Source of the DNA: Apodemus sylvaticus
Lineage: Eukaryota > Chordata > Mammalia > Rodentia > Muridae
Assembly: GCF_947179515.1 (NCBI RefSeq)
Contig: NC_067495.1
Coordinates: 93,068,923-93,132,922 of the forward strand
Direction of reading: 5' to 3'
Length of the DNA: 64,000 nt
Position 1 is the first letter of the stretch. Each line of letters opens with the position of its first letter. A program made the position numbers and the translations under genes. This document shows, in pieces, positions 42,641 to 54,089 of the stretch. The notes below the pieces were generated by a model. It saw nothing but the letters and a program-made list of their open reading frames with translations. It was not told the DNA's origin and searched no databases.

Positions 42641-44506
42641 GTGTTTGGAAGCATGAGAATTTATTTGTTGGCTAACAATTTAAGACCATTAAAAAAAGAA
42701 CCATTGCCTCTTCTTTCTGTCTCTGGATTTGAATCATACTTTGCCAAAGTGGGTCATATCCAAGTGGTACAAAGAGGTAGTAAACCACTCATGAGGGCAG
42801 TGAGGACAGATAACACAGGCAACACCACTTCCACTAATCAGAGAAAATAGACTGAAGCCCGAGGATATAAGAAGATAGGAACAGCCTGGGCCAGGAGAAT
42901 TCCCATTTCCATCTGCACACAGACCTGATTGTCCACAGAATTACATAGAGAAATACAACCACAAGAAATCTAATCTCGCAAGAATATATAAATACCTGTA
43001 TACACAGAGAGAACACGGCTCTGAAAAGCAACGATACAGAGGAAACATGATATATTAGCCACAGTCAGAGACAGCAATACCAGTTAACACCAGAGAAATC
43101 CAGATGGCAAAGAGCAAATGCAAGGACATTACCAACAGAAAATAAGGAAATATAGCATCATCAGCACCAAGTACTTCAACAACAGCTAGTCCTAGATTCC
43201 CCAACACACCAAAAAAGCAAGATCTGAATATAAAATCACATTTCATTATGCTGATAGAAGATTTCAATAAGTACATAAATCACTCCCTTAAAGAAGTACA
43301 GGAAAACCTGAGTCAACAGTTACAAGCCTGTAAAAAGGAAACACAAAATTCACATTAAAAAGTAAAGTAGAAAATGGGTCAACAGGAAGAAGCCCTTAAG
43401 GAGAAAACAAATATGAATCCCTTATATTATTACGGGACAACATCCGTCAACAAGTAGCATTCCTTAAAGAGGAAAATCAAAATCACTTAAAGAAATACAG
43501 GAGAACATGTGTCAACAGTTAGAAGCCCTTTAAGTGGAAACCAAATAATCACTCATAGAAATACAGGAGAACATGAGTCAACATGCAGAAGCCCTTACAC
43601 AGCAAACAGCAATGAAAAAAAAAAACGGTTAAATTATTACATGAATACAAAAATAAGTGAAGAAGTGAACAAAATCATCGAGGATCTAAAAACAGCAATA
43701 CATACAACTAAGCAAATTGAAAGGGAGAAAACTATTGGAAATAGAAACCCTTGGGAAAAAATCAGGAGTCATAGATGCAAACATCAGCAATAGAATACAA
43801 GTGATAGAAGAAAGAATCTGAGGTGTTGGAGATTATATAGAAAGCATTGTCACAACAGTCAAAAAATGCAAAATGTGAAAAGTTTGTATTCCAAAAGATC
43901 CAGCAAATCCAGGATACAATGAAAAGTCCAAACCTAAAGATTATAGGTGTAGAAAAGAATTATGATTTACACCTTATTGGGACAAAAAATACTTTCAACA
44001 AAATTATAGAAGGAAACTGCCCTAACCTAAAGAGAGAGATGACCATGAATATACTTCAAACATACTGGACCATTACAGAAAGTATTCCTGGCACAAAATA
44101 ATCAAAACATCAAATGCAGTAAACAAAGAAATATTAAGAGCTGTAACCGAGAATGATTAAGTAACATATAAAGTCAGACTTATCTGTATTACCTCAGCAT
44201 TCTCACAAGAATCTATGAATGCTCAAAGTTCCCGGGAAGATCTCATACAGACCCAGAGATACCACAAATGCCAGCCTAGATTACTATACCCAGCAAAATT
44301 CTCAATCACCACAGACGTAGAAAACAAGATATTCCATGATAAAACCAAAATTACACAATTAACTTTCCAATATTCCAGATACAAATCATTATAGGAGGGA
44401 AATGCCAACACAAAGAAGGAATCTATACCCAAGAAAAAGCAAGAAAGCAATCTTTCAACAAAGCATACAGAAGATTAACCACACAAATATAGAAATTATA
44501 TCAAAA
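42641..44506 (+). mobile_element. Ancient L1 5'UTR, ORF1 and ORF2 stub (right arm, unit 2)
   Basis: The 5'UTR runs from 42,641 to the ORF1 ATG at 43,104 (MAKSKCKDITNRK). The coiled coil holds five copies of a 65-68-bp repeat (GTCAAC at 43,312, 43,378, 43,446, 43,511 and 43,577). The RRM and C-terminal domain follow at about 43,850-44,330 (NLKIIGVEKNYDL; VTYKVRLI). Stops are frequent. The ORF2 start lies in the 150-bp duplicated flank at 44,507-44,656. The provirus 2 target site is intact at about 43,229-43,241. Confidence 0.87.
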
Positions 44507-44656
44507 GTAAGAGGAGCCAACAATCATTCCTAAAACCTCTTAACATGAATGGACACATTTCCCCAATAAACAGACATAGAATACCAATTTTTTTCCAGGC
44601 AAATCTTCAATTTTATCAGAAATAATGTTTATAATTTGTTTTTTAAGAAAACTTGT
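44507..44656 (+). repeat. 150-bp duplication flanking L1-B (left copy)
   Basis: This copy includes the end of the ancient ORF1 region, ORF2 stub and start of the AT-rich block. It ends exactly at the L1-B 5' end. The other copy (50,580-50,728) begins exactly at the L1-B 3' end, and they differ by about 9%. The left arm (about 15,950-16,090) has it once. Confidence 0.83.
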
Positions 44657-45246
44657 GATCAGCCTGGGCGGCAACACCACATCTCCAGGTCCTAAAAGAG
44701 GCAAGAGGGGATTCTGTGTGGCCAGAGGGAAGAAGTCAGTGTGCTCTGGTGAATCCAGCGGGCCCCAGCAGGAGCCTTCAGTTGCCTGCTTTGGGATCTG
44801 AACAGCCTGGGCCAAGGCACTCGGTCTCCAGGAAGTGCAGGAGACCTGGTGTGCACCCAGAGGCAGTCTGGGAGCTCACAGCAAGGCTTGCTCCTGTGGC
44901 AGGGAGCTTAGGTTCGAGTCCTGAGGCCTCTGTCAGAAGCCCTCAGATCTCTCCACTTCTGGATCCAGATCAGCCTGGGCGGCAACACCACATCTCCAGG
45001 TCCTGCAAGAGGCAAGAGGGGATTCCGGGAAGCCAGCAGGGAGAAGTCTGTGTGCTCAGGTGAATCCAGCGGTCCCCAGCGGGAGCCTACAGGTGTCTGC
45101 TACGGGATCTGAACAGCCTGGGCAAAAGCACCCTGTCTCCAGGCAGTCCAGGAGGGAAGCTATGCACCAGAGGCCACCTGGGAAGAGGCAGCTTGCACTG
45201 GTGAGTCCAGCATTGACAAGACCAACTAACACCAGTGAGAACTAGA
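44657..45246 (+). promoter_or_regulatory. L1-B 5'UTR with tandem ~311-bp units
   Basis: GATCAGCCTGGGCGGCAACA starts at 44,657 and again at 44,968, a period of 311 bp. The following ~270 bp of the second unit leads to ORF1. Rodent L1 promoters are known to consist of tandem 5' monomers, and this looks like the same principle with a longer unit. Confidence 0.82.
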
Positions 45247-46480
45247 TCGCAAAAGCAAACGCAGGAACATCACTAACAGAAATCAAGGCAATATGGCAAC
45301 ATCTGAACCCAATTCTCCTTTACCAGCATGTCCTGGATACCCCATCACACCAGTAAAACAAGATTTGGATTTAAAATCAATGGTCATGATGCTGGTACAG
45401 GAACACATGACGAACATACTTGAAGAAATTCAGGAGAAAATGGAACAAAAGTTAGAAGCCCTTGCAAGGGAAACACAAAAATCACTGAAAGAAATCCAGG
45501 AGAATACAAAAGCCAATAATGAGGAAACGCAAAAAACACTTAAAGAAATACAGGAGAACTTTGGTCAACAGGCTGAGGTCATGAAAGAGGAAACACAAAA
45601 ATCTCTTAAAGAATTACAGGAAAGCACAAACAAGCAAGTGAAGGAGCTAAGCAAAACCATCCAGGATCTAAAATCAGAAGTAGAAAGAACTAAGAAAACT
45701 CAAAGGGAGACAACTTTGGAGATAGAAAGCCTTGGGAAGAAATCAGGGGACAGAGATGCAAATATCAACAACAGAATACAAGAAATAGAAGAAAGAATCT
45801 CAGATGCTGAACATAGCATAGAAACCATGGACTCAACAGTTAATGAAAATGCAAAATGCAAAAATCTTGTAACCCAAAATATCCAGGAAATCCAGGACAC
45901 AATGAGAAGACCAAACCTAAGGATTATAGGCATAGATGAGAGTGAAGATTTACAAGTTAAAGGGCCAGCAAATATCTTCAATAAAATTATGGAAGAAGAT
46001 TTCCCTAACCTAAAGAGAGAGATTCCCATGGATATACAAGAAGCCTACAGAACTCCAAACAGACTGGACCAGAACAGAAATACCTCCTGTCACATAATAA
46101 TCAAAACACCAAATGTAATAAACAAAGAAAGATTATTAAAGGCAGTAAGAGAAAAAGGCCAAGTAACATATAAAGGAAGACCTATCAGAATCACAGCAGA
46201 CTTTTCACCTGAGTCTATGGAGGCTAGAAGATCCTGGGCAGATCTCATACAGACTCTAAGAGAACAGAAATTCAGCCAAAACTACTATATCCAGCAAAAC
46301 TCTCAATCACCGTAGATGGAGAAACTAAGATATTCCATGACAAAACCAAGTTTTCCCAATATCTATCCACAAACCCAGCCCTACAAAGGATAATAGGAGG
46401 AAAACACCAATAAAAGGAGGGAAACTTCACCCTGGAAAAAGCAAGATAGCAACCTTTCATCAAACCCAAAAGAAGTTAAC
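45247..46480 (+). pseudogene. L1-B ORF1, start codon lost
   Basis: The normal start (ATGGCAAAAGG in sister copies) reads ATCGCAAAAGC at 45,247, with one base lost. The longest frame therefore begins at an internal Met, 45,293 (MATSEPNSPLPAC). It runs 340 codons through the coiled coil (ETQKSLKEIQEN repeats), RRM (NLRIIGIDESEDL, about residues 205-285) and C-terminal domain (GQVTYKGRPIRITADFSPE), to 46,315. A frameshift near 46,270 spoils the last ~50 residues (normal reading continues as DGETKIFHDKTK to about 46,390). Confidence 0.9.
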
Positions 46481-46508
46481 CAATCAAATTTAAAAAATAA
46501 TATCAAAA

Positions 46509-49500
46509 ATGACAGGAAGTAACAATCACTATTCCTTAATATCTCTTAACATCAATGGACTCAATGCCCCAATAAAAAGACATAGACTAACTGACTGGAT
46601 ATGTAAACAGGACCCTACATTTTTTTGCTTACAGGAAACACACCTTAGGGTCAAAGGCAAACACTACCTTAGAGTAAAAGGCTGGAAGACAATTTTACAA
46701 GCAACTGGTCTCAGGAAACAAGCTGGAGTAGCCATTTTAATATCAGATAAAATTGACTTTCAACCCAAAGTTATCAAAAGAGACTCTGAGGGACACTTCT
46801 TGCTTGTCAAATGGAAAATAAAACAAGAAGTACTCTCAATCCTGAACATCTATGCTCCAAATGCAAGGGCACTCTCTTTCGTAAAAGAAACTTTATTAAA
46901 GCTCAAAGCACACATTGCACCTAACACAATAATTGTGGGTGACTTCAACACTGCACTTTCTTCAATGGACCAATCAGGAAAACTGAAACTAAACAGGGAC
47001 ACAATGAAACTAATTGAAGTTTGGACCAATTAGATTTAACAGATATATATAGAACAATCTATCCTAAAGCAAAAGAATATACCCTTTTCTCAGCACATCA
47101 TGGTACGTTCTCCAAAATCGACCATATAATTGGTCACAAGACAGACCTCAACAAATATAAGAAGATCGAACTAATCCCATGCCTGCTATCAGATCACTAT
47201 GGAGTAAAAGTGGTCTTCAATAGCAACAAAAACAACAGAAAACCCACATACATGTGGAAACTGAACAATATTCTACTCAATGATATCTTGATGAAGGAAG
47301 AAATAAAGAAAAAAAATAAAGACTTTTCAGAACACACTGAAAATGAAGACACAACATACCCAAACCTATGGGACACAATGAAAGCAGTGCTAAGAGGAAA
47401 ACTCATAGCCCTGATTGCCTCCAAAAAGAAAATGGAGAGAGCATATATTACCAGCTTAATGACTCACTTGAAAGCCCTGGAACAAAAATAAGCTATTTCA
47501 CCCAGGAGGAGTAGAAGGCCGGAAATCATCAAACTCAGGGCCGAAATCAGTCAAGTAGAAACAAAGAGAACCATACAAAGAATCAACAAAACCAGGAGCT
47601 GTTTCTTTGAGAAAATCAACAAGATAGATAAACCCTTAGCCAGATTGACCTATGGACACAGAGAAAGTATCCAAATTAACAAACTTAGAAATGAAAAGGG
47701 AGATATAACAACAGAAACTGAGGAAATCCAAAAAATCATCAGATCCTACTACAAGAGTCTGTATTCAACACAACTGGAGAATCTGGAGGAGACGGACAAT
47801 TTCCTTGACAGATACCAAATACCAAAATTAAATCAGGACCAACTAGACCATCTAAACAGTCCCATAATGCCTAAAGAAATAGAAGGAGTCATAGAAAGTC
47901 TTCTAATCAAAAAAATCACAGGACCAGATGGTTTCAGTGCAGAATTCTATCAGACCTTCAAAGACGAGTTAACACCAACACTCTTCAAACTATTCCACAA
48001 AATAGAAACAGAAGGAACACTACCAAATTCCTTCTATGAAGCCACAATTACGCTGATACCAAAGCCACACAAAGATCCATCAAAGAAAGAGAACTTTAGA
48101 CCAATTTCCCTTATGAATATCGATGCAAAAATACACAATAAAATTCTTGCCAACCGAATCCAAGAACACATCAAAACGATCATCCACCATGATCAAGTAG
48201 GCTTTATCCCGGGAATGCAGGGTTGGTTCAATATACGGAAATCTATCAATGCAATCCAGTACATAAACAAACTCAAAGAACAAAACCACATGGTCCTTTC
48301 ATTGGATGCTGAAAAAGCATTTGACAAAATTCAGCATGCTTTCAGGCTTGAAGTCTTGGAGAGAACAGGAATTCAAGGCCCATACCTAAACATAGTAAAA
48401 GCAATATACAGAAAACCGGTAGCCAGCATCAAACTAAATGGAGAGAAACTTGAAGCAATCCCACTGAAATCAGGGACCAGACAAGGCTGCCCCCTTTCTC
48501 CTTATCTTTTCAATATTGTACTTGAGGTACTAGCTCGGGCAATTAGACAACATAAGGAGGTCAAAGGGATACAAATTGGAAAGGAAGAATTCAAACTATC
48601 ATTATTTGCAGACGACATGATAGTCTACCTAAGTGACCCAAAAAACTCCACTAGAGAGCTCCTACAGCTGATAAACAACTTCAGCAAAGTGGCAGGTTAT
48701 AAAATCAACTCAAGCAAATCAGTGGACTTCCTATACTCAAAGGATAAGCAGGCTGAGAAAGAAATTAGGGAAATGACCCTCTTCACAATAGCCACAAACA
48801 GTATAAAGTATCTTGGGGTGACTCTTACCAAACATGTGAAACATCTATATAGACAAGAACTTCAAGACTCTGAAGAAGGAAATGGAAGAAGACCTCAAAA
48901 AATTGGAAAACTTCCCATGCTCATGGATCGGTAGAATCAATATAGTTAAAAAGGCCATTTTGCCAAAAGCAATATACAGAATCCATGCAATACCCATCAA
49001 AATCCCAACTCAATTCGTCACAGAGTTAGAAAGAACAATTATCAAATTCATCTGGAATAACAAAAAACCCAGGATAGCTAAAACTATTCTCAGCAGCAAA
49101 AGAAAGTCTGGGCAAATCAGTATCCCTGACCTCAAGTAATACTACAGAGCAATAGTGTTAAAATCTGCATGATATTGGTACAGTGGCAGGCAGGAGGATC
49201 AATGGAACAGGATTGAAGATCCAGAAATGAACCCACACACCTATGGCCACTTGATCCTCGACAAAGAAGCTGAAAACATCCAATGGAAAAAAGATAACCT
49301 TTTCAACAAATGGTGCTGGTTCAACTGGAGGTCAGCATGCAGAAGAATGAGAATTGATCCATCCTTGTCTCCTTGTACTAAGCTCAAATCCAAATGGATC
49401 AAGGACCTTCACATAAAGCCAGATACTCTGAACCTAATAGAAAAGAAACTGGGGAAGACCCTTGAGGACATTGGTACAGGGAGAAAGTTTCTGAACAGAA

Positions 49501-50331
49501 CACCAATAGCGTATGCTCTAAGATCAAGAATTGACAAATGGGACCTCATAAAATTACAAAGTTTCTGTAGGCAAAGGACACCATGAAGAGGACAAATCGG
49601 CAAGCAAAAAATGGGAAAGGATCTTCAACAATCCTACATCAGATAGAGGGCTAATGTCCAATATATATAAAGAACTCAAGGAGTTAGACTCCAGAAAACC
49701 GAACAACCCTATTAAAAAATGGGGTACAGAGTTAAACAAAGAATTCTCACCTGAAGAACTTCAGATGGCGGAGAAGCATTTTAAAAAATGCCCAACTTCA
49801 TCAGTTATTAGGGAAATGCAAATCAAAATAACCCTGAGATTTCACCTTACACCAGTCAGAATTGCTAAGATTAAAAATTCAGGAGACAACAGCTGTTGGA
49901 GAGGGTGTGGAGAAAGAGGAACACTCCTCCACTGATGGTGGGGTTGCAAATTGGTACAACCACTCTGGAAATCAGACTGGCGGTTCCTCCGAAAACTGGG
50001 CACCTCACTTCCAGAAGATCCTGCTATACCACTCCTGGGCATATACCCAGAGGATTCCCCACCATGCAATAAGGATACATGCTCTACTATGTTCATAACA
50101 GCCCTATTTATAATTGCCAGGTGCTGGAAAGAACCCAGGTATCCCTCAACAGAAGAGTGGATGCAAAAAATGTGGTATATCTACACAATGGAGTACTATT
50201 CAGCCATTAGAAACAATGAATTCATGAAATTCTTAGGCAAATGCATGGAGCTAGAGAACATCATACTAAGTGAGGTAACCCTGACTCAAAAGGTGAATCA
50301 TGGTATGCACTCACTAATAAGTGGATATTAA
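46509..50331 (+). pseudogene. L1-B ORF2 (endonuclease and reverse transcriptase), broken
   Basis: ORF2 is full in length (about 1,275 codons). The endonuclease (46,509 to about 47,210) shows SLNINGLNAPIKRHR, CLQETHLRV, VGDFNTALS and HIIGHKTDLNKYK. The RT (about 47,860-48,860) shows GPDGFSAEFYQ, FRPISLMNIDAK, GFIPGMQGWFNIRK, SLDAEKAFDKIQHA, GTRQGCPLSP and FADDMIVYLS. The C-terminal Cys-rich segment ends HGMHSLISGY at 50,331. Frame shifts near 47,025, 48,855 and 49,590, and stops at about 47,491, 49,139 and near 49,936, inactivate it. Confidence 0.94.
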
Positions 50332-50579
50332 CCTAGAAAACGGGAATACCCAAAACATCATCCACACATCAAATGAGGTACAAGAAGAAAGGAAGAGTGG
50401 CTTCCTGTTCTGGAAAGGCTCAGTGAAGCAGTATTCAGCAAAACCAGAATGGGGAAGTGGGAAGGGTTGGGTGGGAGGACAGGGGGAGAGAAGGGGTCTT
50501 GTGGGACTTTCGGGGAGTGGGGGGCTAGAAAAGGGGAAATCATTTGAAATGTAAATTAAAAATATATTGAATAAAAAAA
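50332..50579 (+). other. 3'UTR of L1-B
   Basis: The G-rich 3'UTR (GGGAAGTGGGAAGGG and following runs, 50,452-50,525) ends with an A-rich tail at about 50,565-50,579. A guanine-rich tract in the 3'UTR is a known L1 trait. Confidence 0.85.
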
Positions 50580-50728
50580 GTAATAGGAGCCAACAATCAT
50601 TCCTTAAAACCCCTTAACATGAATGGACAAAATTCCCCAATAAACAGACATAGAATAACATTTTTACCTTGTAAATCTTTAATTTTATCAGAAATAATGT
50701 TTGTAATTTGTTTTTTAAGAAAAGTTGT
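50580..50728 (+). repeat. 150-bp duplication flanking L1-B (right copy)
   Basis: This is the partner of 44,507-44,656, and the array unit continues from here. Confidence 0.83.
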
Positions 50729-51370
50729 AATGTTTTATATTTCAAAGTGTTTTTTGCTCTTTTTAATTAGATATTTTCATCATTCACTTTTCTCATGTTG
50801 TCCCTATTACTGGGTTTCCAGCCCCCCACAAATTCTCAAAGCTGTCTCACCACTTTGTCTACCATTTTATCCGTATAATTTTCTGTGATAATATTCACTT
50901 TTATATGATTGTCTCCATGTTTCTTCACTTTTATCAGAATAATTTTCCATGAGAATATATAAATTTATCGTAAAATATTTGCAATTCTACTCTCAATCAA
51001 ATTAGAAGTATATAAGCCTACCATTTTATCTGCGGAATTTTACAAGAAATAGTCATTTTTTAACATGATTTTCTATATGCTTTTTGAAATTTATCAGAAA
51101 AATTTCCAAAAGAATCTTCAACTTTCATATCAAATATATTTGATATTCCATTTTTAATCAGTTTGGAAATAGTTTATTGCTATGAAAGTATGTTTATGTT
51201 TTTATGTCTATCATTTTTCTCACTAATATTCTAAAAACATTTTCACAATGGATACGTTTTTATATATATTTATTCAATATTATCTTAAATATTTTCAATG
51301 TAAATCTTCAATTTTACCATAAAATGTTTTATCTTCCTTATTATAAAGAAAAGGTAAACACACAAATTTA
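50729..51370 (+). repeat. AT-rich ~160-bp monomer block (right arm, unit 2), shortened
   Basis: The start matches 58,140 onward, with monomer boxes near 50,862 and 51,020. Near 51,190-51,210 it jumps to the last part of the block, so about 0.35 kb is missing compared with 58,081-59,060. The L1-A target site is intact near 51,115. Confidence 0.77.
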
Positions 51371-52610
51371 AAGTCTTTTCTGAATTACCAGGAAGGAATA
51401 AATATTTCCACCCATAGAATCATTGGCTATTTAATGAAAATTACAATGCTAAGAAGGAGATATCACACCTTGAAAGTTCCAGGTAGTTTCTAAAAGAAAA
51501 CAACTTGGCCATTGTCCTTGGTTAACTAACTCAACCAAATGGAAATCACTCATGATAAAAGCACCACACCCTTAAACTAAGGACAACAACAACAACAAAG
51601 ACCTCTATCTAAAATTAACAAAAAAAATTGTTTCATCTGGCTAGAGTTTCCACATTCAGAAGAGACTACTTCTGCACTCTAGAGGAAAAAATCTTACCCA
51701 TGTTCTTACACTGTGATGAACATAGCATGCTCTGACAATGCCTTTACAGTACAGATCTACTCCAATGTTGCCATGGTTATACAACCATTTTGATGTAAAC
51801 ATCCACTCTCTTAGTGAGTTTGAGGCCTGGTTCACATGAGGGATTTTAACATCTGGTACTGATGTTAAAACAAAGTGGGTCATGTCCACCTGGTGCAAAG
51901 AGGTAGCAAACCACTCATGAGGACAGTTGGAGGTAAAGGCTAGTGGATAGGAAGTTTATAGGTTATAGCATAGAGCCGACTATAATTTTGCTCTACGGGG
52001 ATAGTGTAGCATTTCCTTTTACGTTTATGTTTGTACACTTAGATTGCTAGGAACCTTTCCAAAAAGTTTCTTTTGAAGTGTATAACTTTCCAGAGTTTAG
52101 AGATTAAGTGAGAGTGAAAGTGAAATACCAAAGGATACCACACTGACACCTTTCCACCATCCAAATCTCAGGGATCAGCAAAAAAATGGACAAGGCAAGA
52201 TCAATGTAAGAGACACAATATGAACAATGCTCTGATATGCGCACTTCAGTATAGAAATATGGGCACTTAGTTCATGAACACACACCAACTGTGTTTATCT
52301 ATTCATCCATATAAGACAAGACTTCCAGAATTATGCAAATAATTAAGGGGATGTGTTCTCCATGCTCTACCTCTTAGGAGGATAAAGTGTAAGTTGGACG
52401 ATGTTTGGAGGGCTGTTCTAACTAATGAGCAGCTTTTCTATATTCTAGTGTATAGACTCATAGCCAAGTTCACATGGGCAGAACGAATTGACCTTAGTGA
52501 ATTACCAACTATGAAATATGACATGAAATTGGGTGGGGTAAGTTGGAGGGAAAATAAATGGTGTTTAGTACAGTATACAGCAGCAAGTTAAGATTGTATT
52601 TCATTGTATG
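51371..52610 (+). repeat. Array unit 'tail' (right arm, unit 3)
   Basis: This is the partner of 7,251-8,040 and other tails. It carries an extra 56-bp piece at 51,871-51,926, copied from the L1 5'UTR 0.84 kb downstream, and a CAA microsatellite near 51,583-51,598. Confidence 0.77.
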
Positions 52611-54089
52611 GAAGCATGAGAATTTATTTGGTGACTAACAATTTCATACCTTTAAAACAAGAAACATCACTTCTTCTTTCTGTCTCTGGCTTTGAATTAT
52701 CCATTGACAAAGTGGGTCATGTCCACCTGGTGCAAAGAGGTAGCAAACCACTCATGAGGACAGAGAGTACAGATAACACAGGCAGGACCAATTCCACAAA
52801 TCAGAGAAAATAGACTGAAGTCCTGAGGCTATAAGAGGCTAGAAACAGACTGGGCCAGGAGAATTCCCATTTCCATCTGCACACAGACCTGATTGTCCAC
52901 AGAATTTCATAGACAAATACAACCACAAAAAAGCTGATCTAGCAAGAATATATAAATACCTGTATACACTTAGAGAACAAGGGTCCGAAGAGCAATTATA
53001 CAGAGGACACATGTTACATTAGCCACAGTCAGAGACAGCAATACCAGTTAACAGCAGAGGAAACCAGATGGCAAAAGCCAATGCAAGTATATTATGAACA
53101 GAAAATAAGGAAACATAGCATCATCTGAACCATGTTCTCCAACAGCAGCAAGTCCTAAATTCCCCAACACCCCAAAAAAGCAGGATCTGAATATAAAATC
53201 ACATCTCATTGCGCTGATAGAAGATTTCAATAAATATATAAACAACTCCCTTAAAGAAGTACAGGAAAACATGAGTCAAAAGTTACAAGACTGCAAAAAG
53301 GAAACACAAAATTCACTTTAAAAAGTAAAGTAGAACATGGGTCAACAGGCAGAAGCCCTTAAGGAGAAAACAAATATGAATCCCTTAAATTATTACAGGA
53401 CATCTTGGGTCAACAGGTAGTATTCCTTAAAGTGGAAAAACAAAATCACTTAAAGAAATACAGGAGAACATGTGTCAACAGGTAGAAGCCCTTTAAGGGG
53501 AAACCCAATAATGACTCATAGAAATACAGGAGAACATGTGTCAACATGCAGAATCCCTTACACAGAAAACAGCAACAAAAAATTGTTAAATTATTACTTG
53601 AATATAGAAATAAGTGAAGAAAGTGAACAAAACCATCAAGGATCTAAAAAACAGCAATACATACAACTAAGCAAACTGAAAGGGAGAAAAATATTGGAGA
53701 TAGAAACCCTTGGAAAGGAATCAGGAGTCATAGATGCAAACATCAGCAATAGAATACAAGTGATAGAAGAAAGAATCTGAGATGTTGAAGATTATATAGA
53801 AAGCATTGTCACAACAGTCAAAAAATGGAAAATGTGAAAAGTTTGTAATCCAAAGGATCCAGCAAACCCAGGATACAATGAAAAGTCCAAACCTAAAGAT
53901 TATGGGTGTAGAATAGAATGATGATTTACACCTTATAGGGACAGGAAATACCTTCAACAAAATTATAGAAAAAAACTGCCCTAACATAAAGAGAGAGATG
54001 CCCATGAATATACAAGAAGACTACAGAAACTCAAACGTACTGGACCAGTACAGAAAGTATTCCTGCCACAAAATAATCAAAACATCAAA
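52611..54089 (+). mobile_element. Ancient L1 5'UTR and ORF1 (right arm, unit 3)
   Basis: The 5'UTR leads to the ORF1 start at 53,068 (MAKANASIL reading after small indels). Coiled-coil repeats occupy 53,260-53,600, and the RRM region lies near 53,820-54,000 (antisense frame 53,721-54,005 is a shadow). ORF1 is split at 54,089 by L1-C and continues at 57,610. The provirus 1 target is intact near 53,350-53,370. Confidence 0.85.
54080..54089. repeat. Target-site duplication of L1-C (left copy)
   Basis: AAACATCAAA before L1-C is repeated at 57,600-57,609. The intact site is seen on the left arm near position 88-97. Confidence 0.82.

Larger units (their letters stand above)
44657..50579 (+). mobile_element. 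L1-B: nearly full-length L1
   Basis: This 5.9-kb L1 on the + strand has a 5'UTR of two tandem units (44,657-45,246), ORF1 (to about 46,480), ORF2 (46,509-50,331) and 3'UTR with an A-rich end (50,332-50,579). The ORF1 start codon is changed and ORF2 has several stops and shifts. It is the best reference for the young L1 family here; L1-A is a close relative. Confidence 0.93.
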
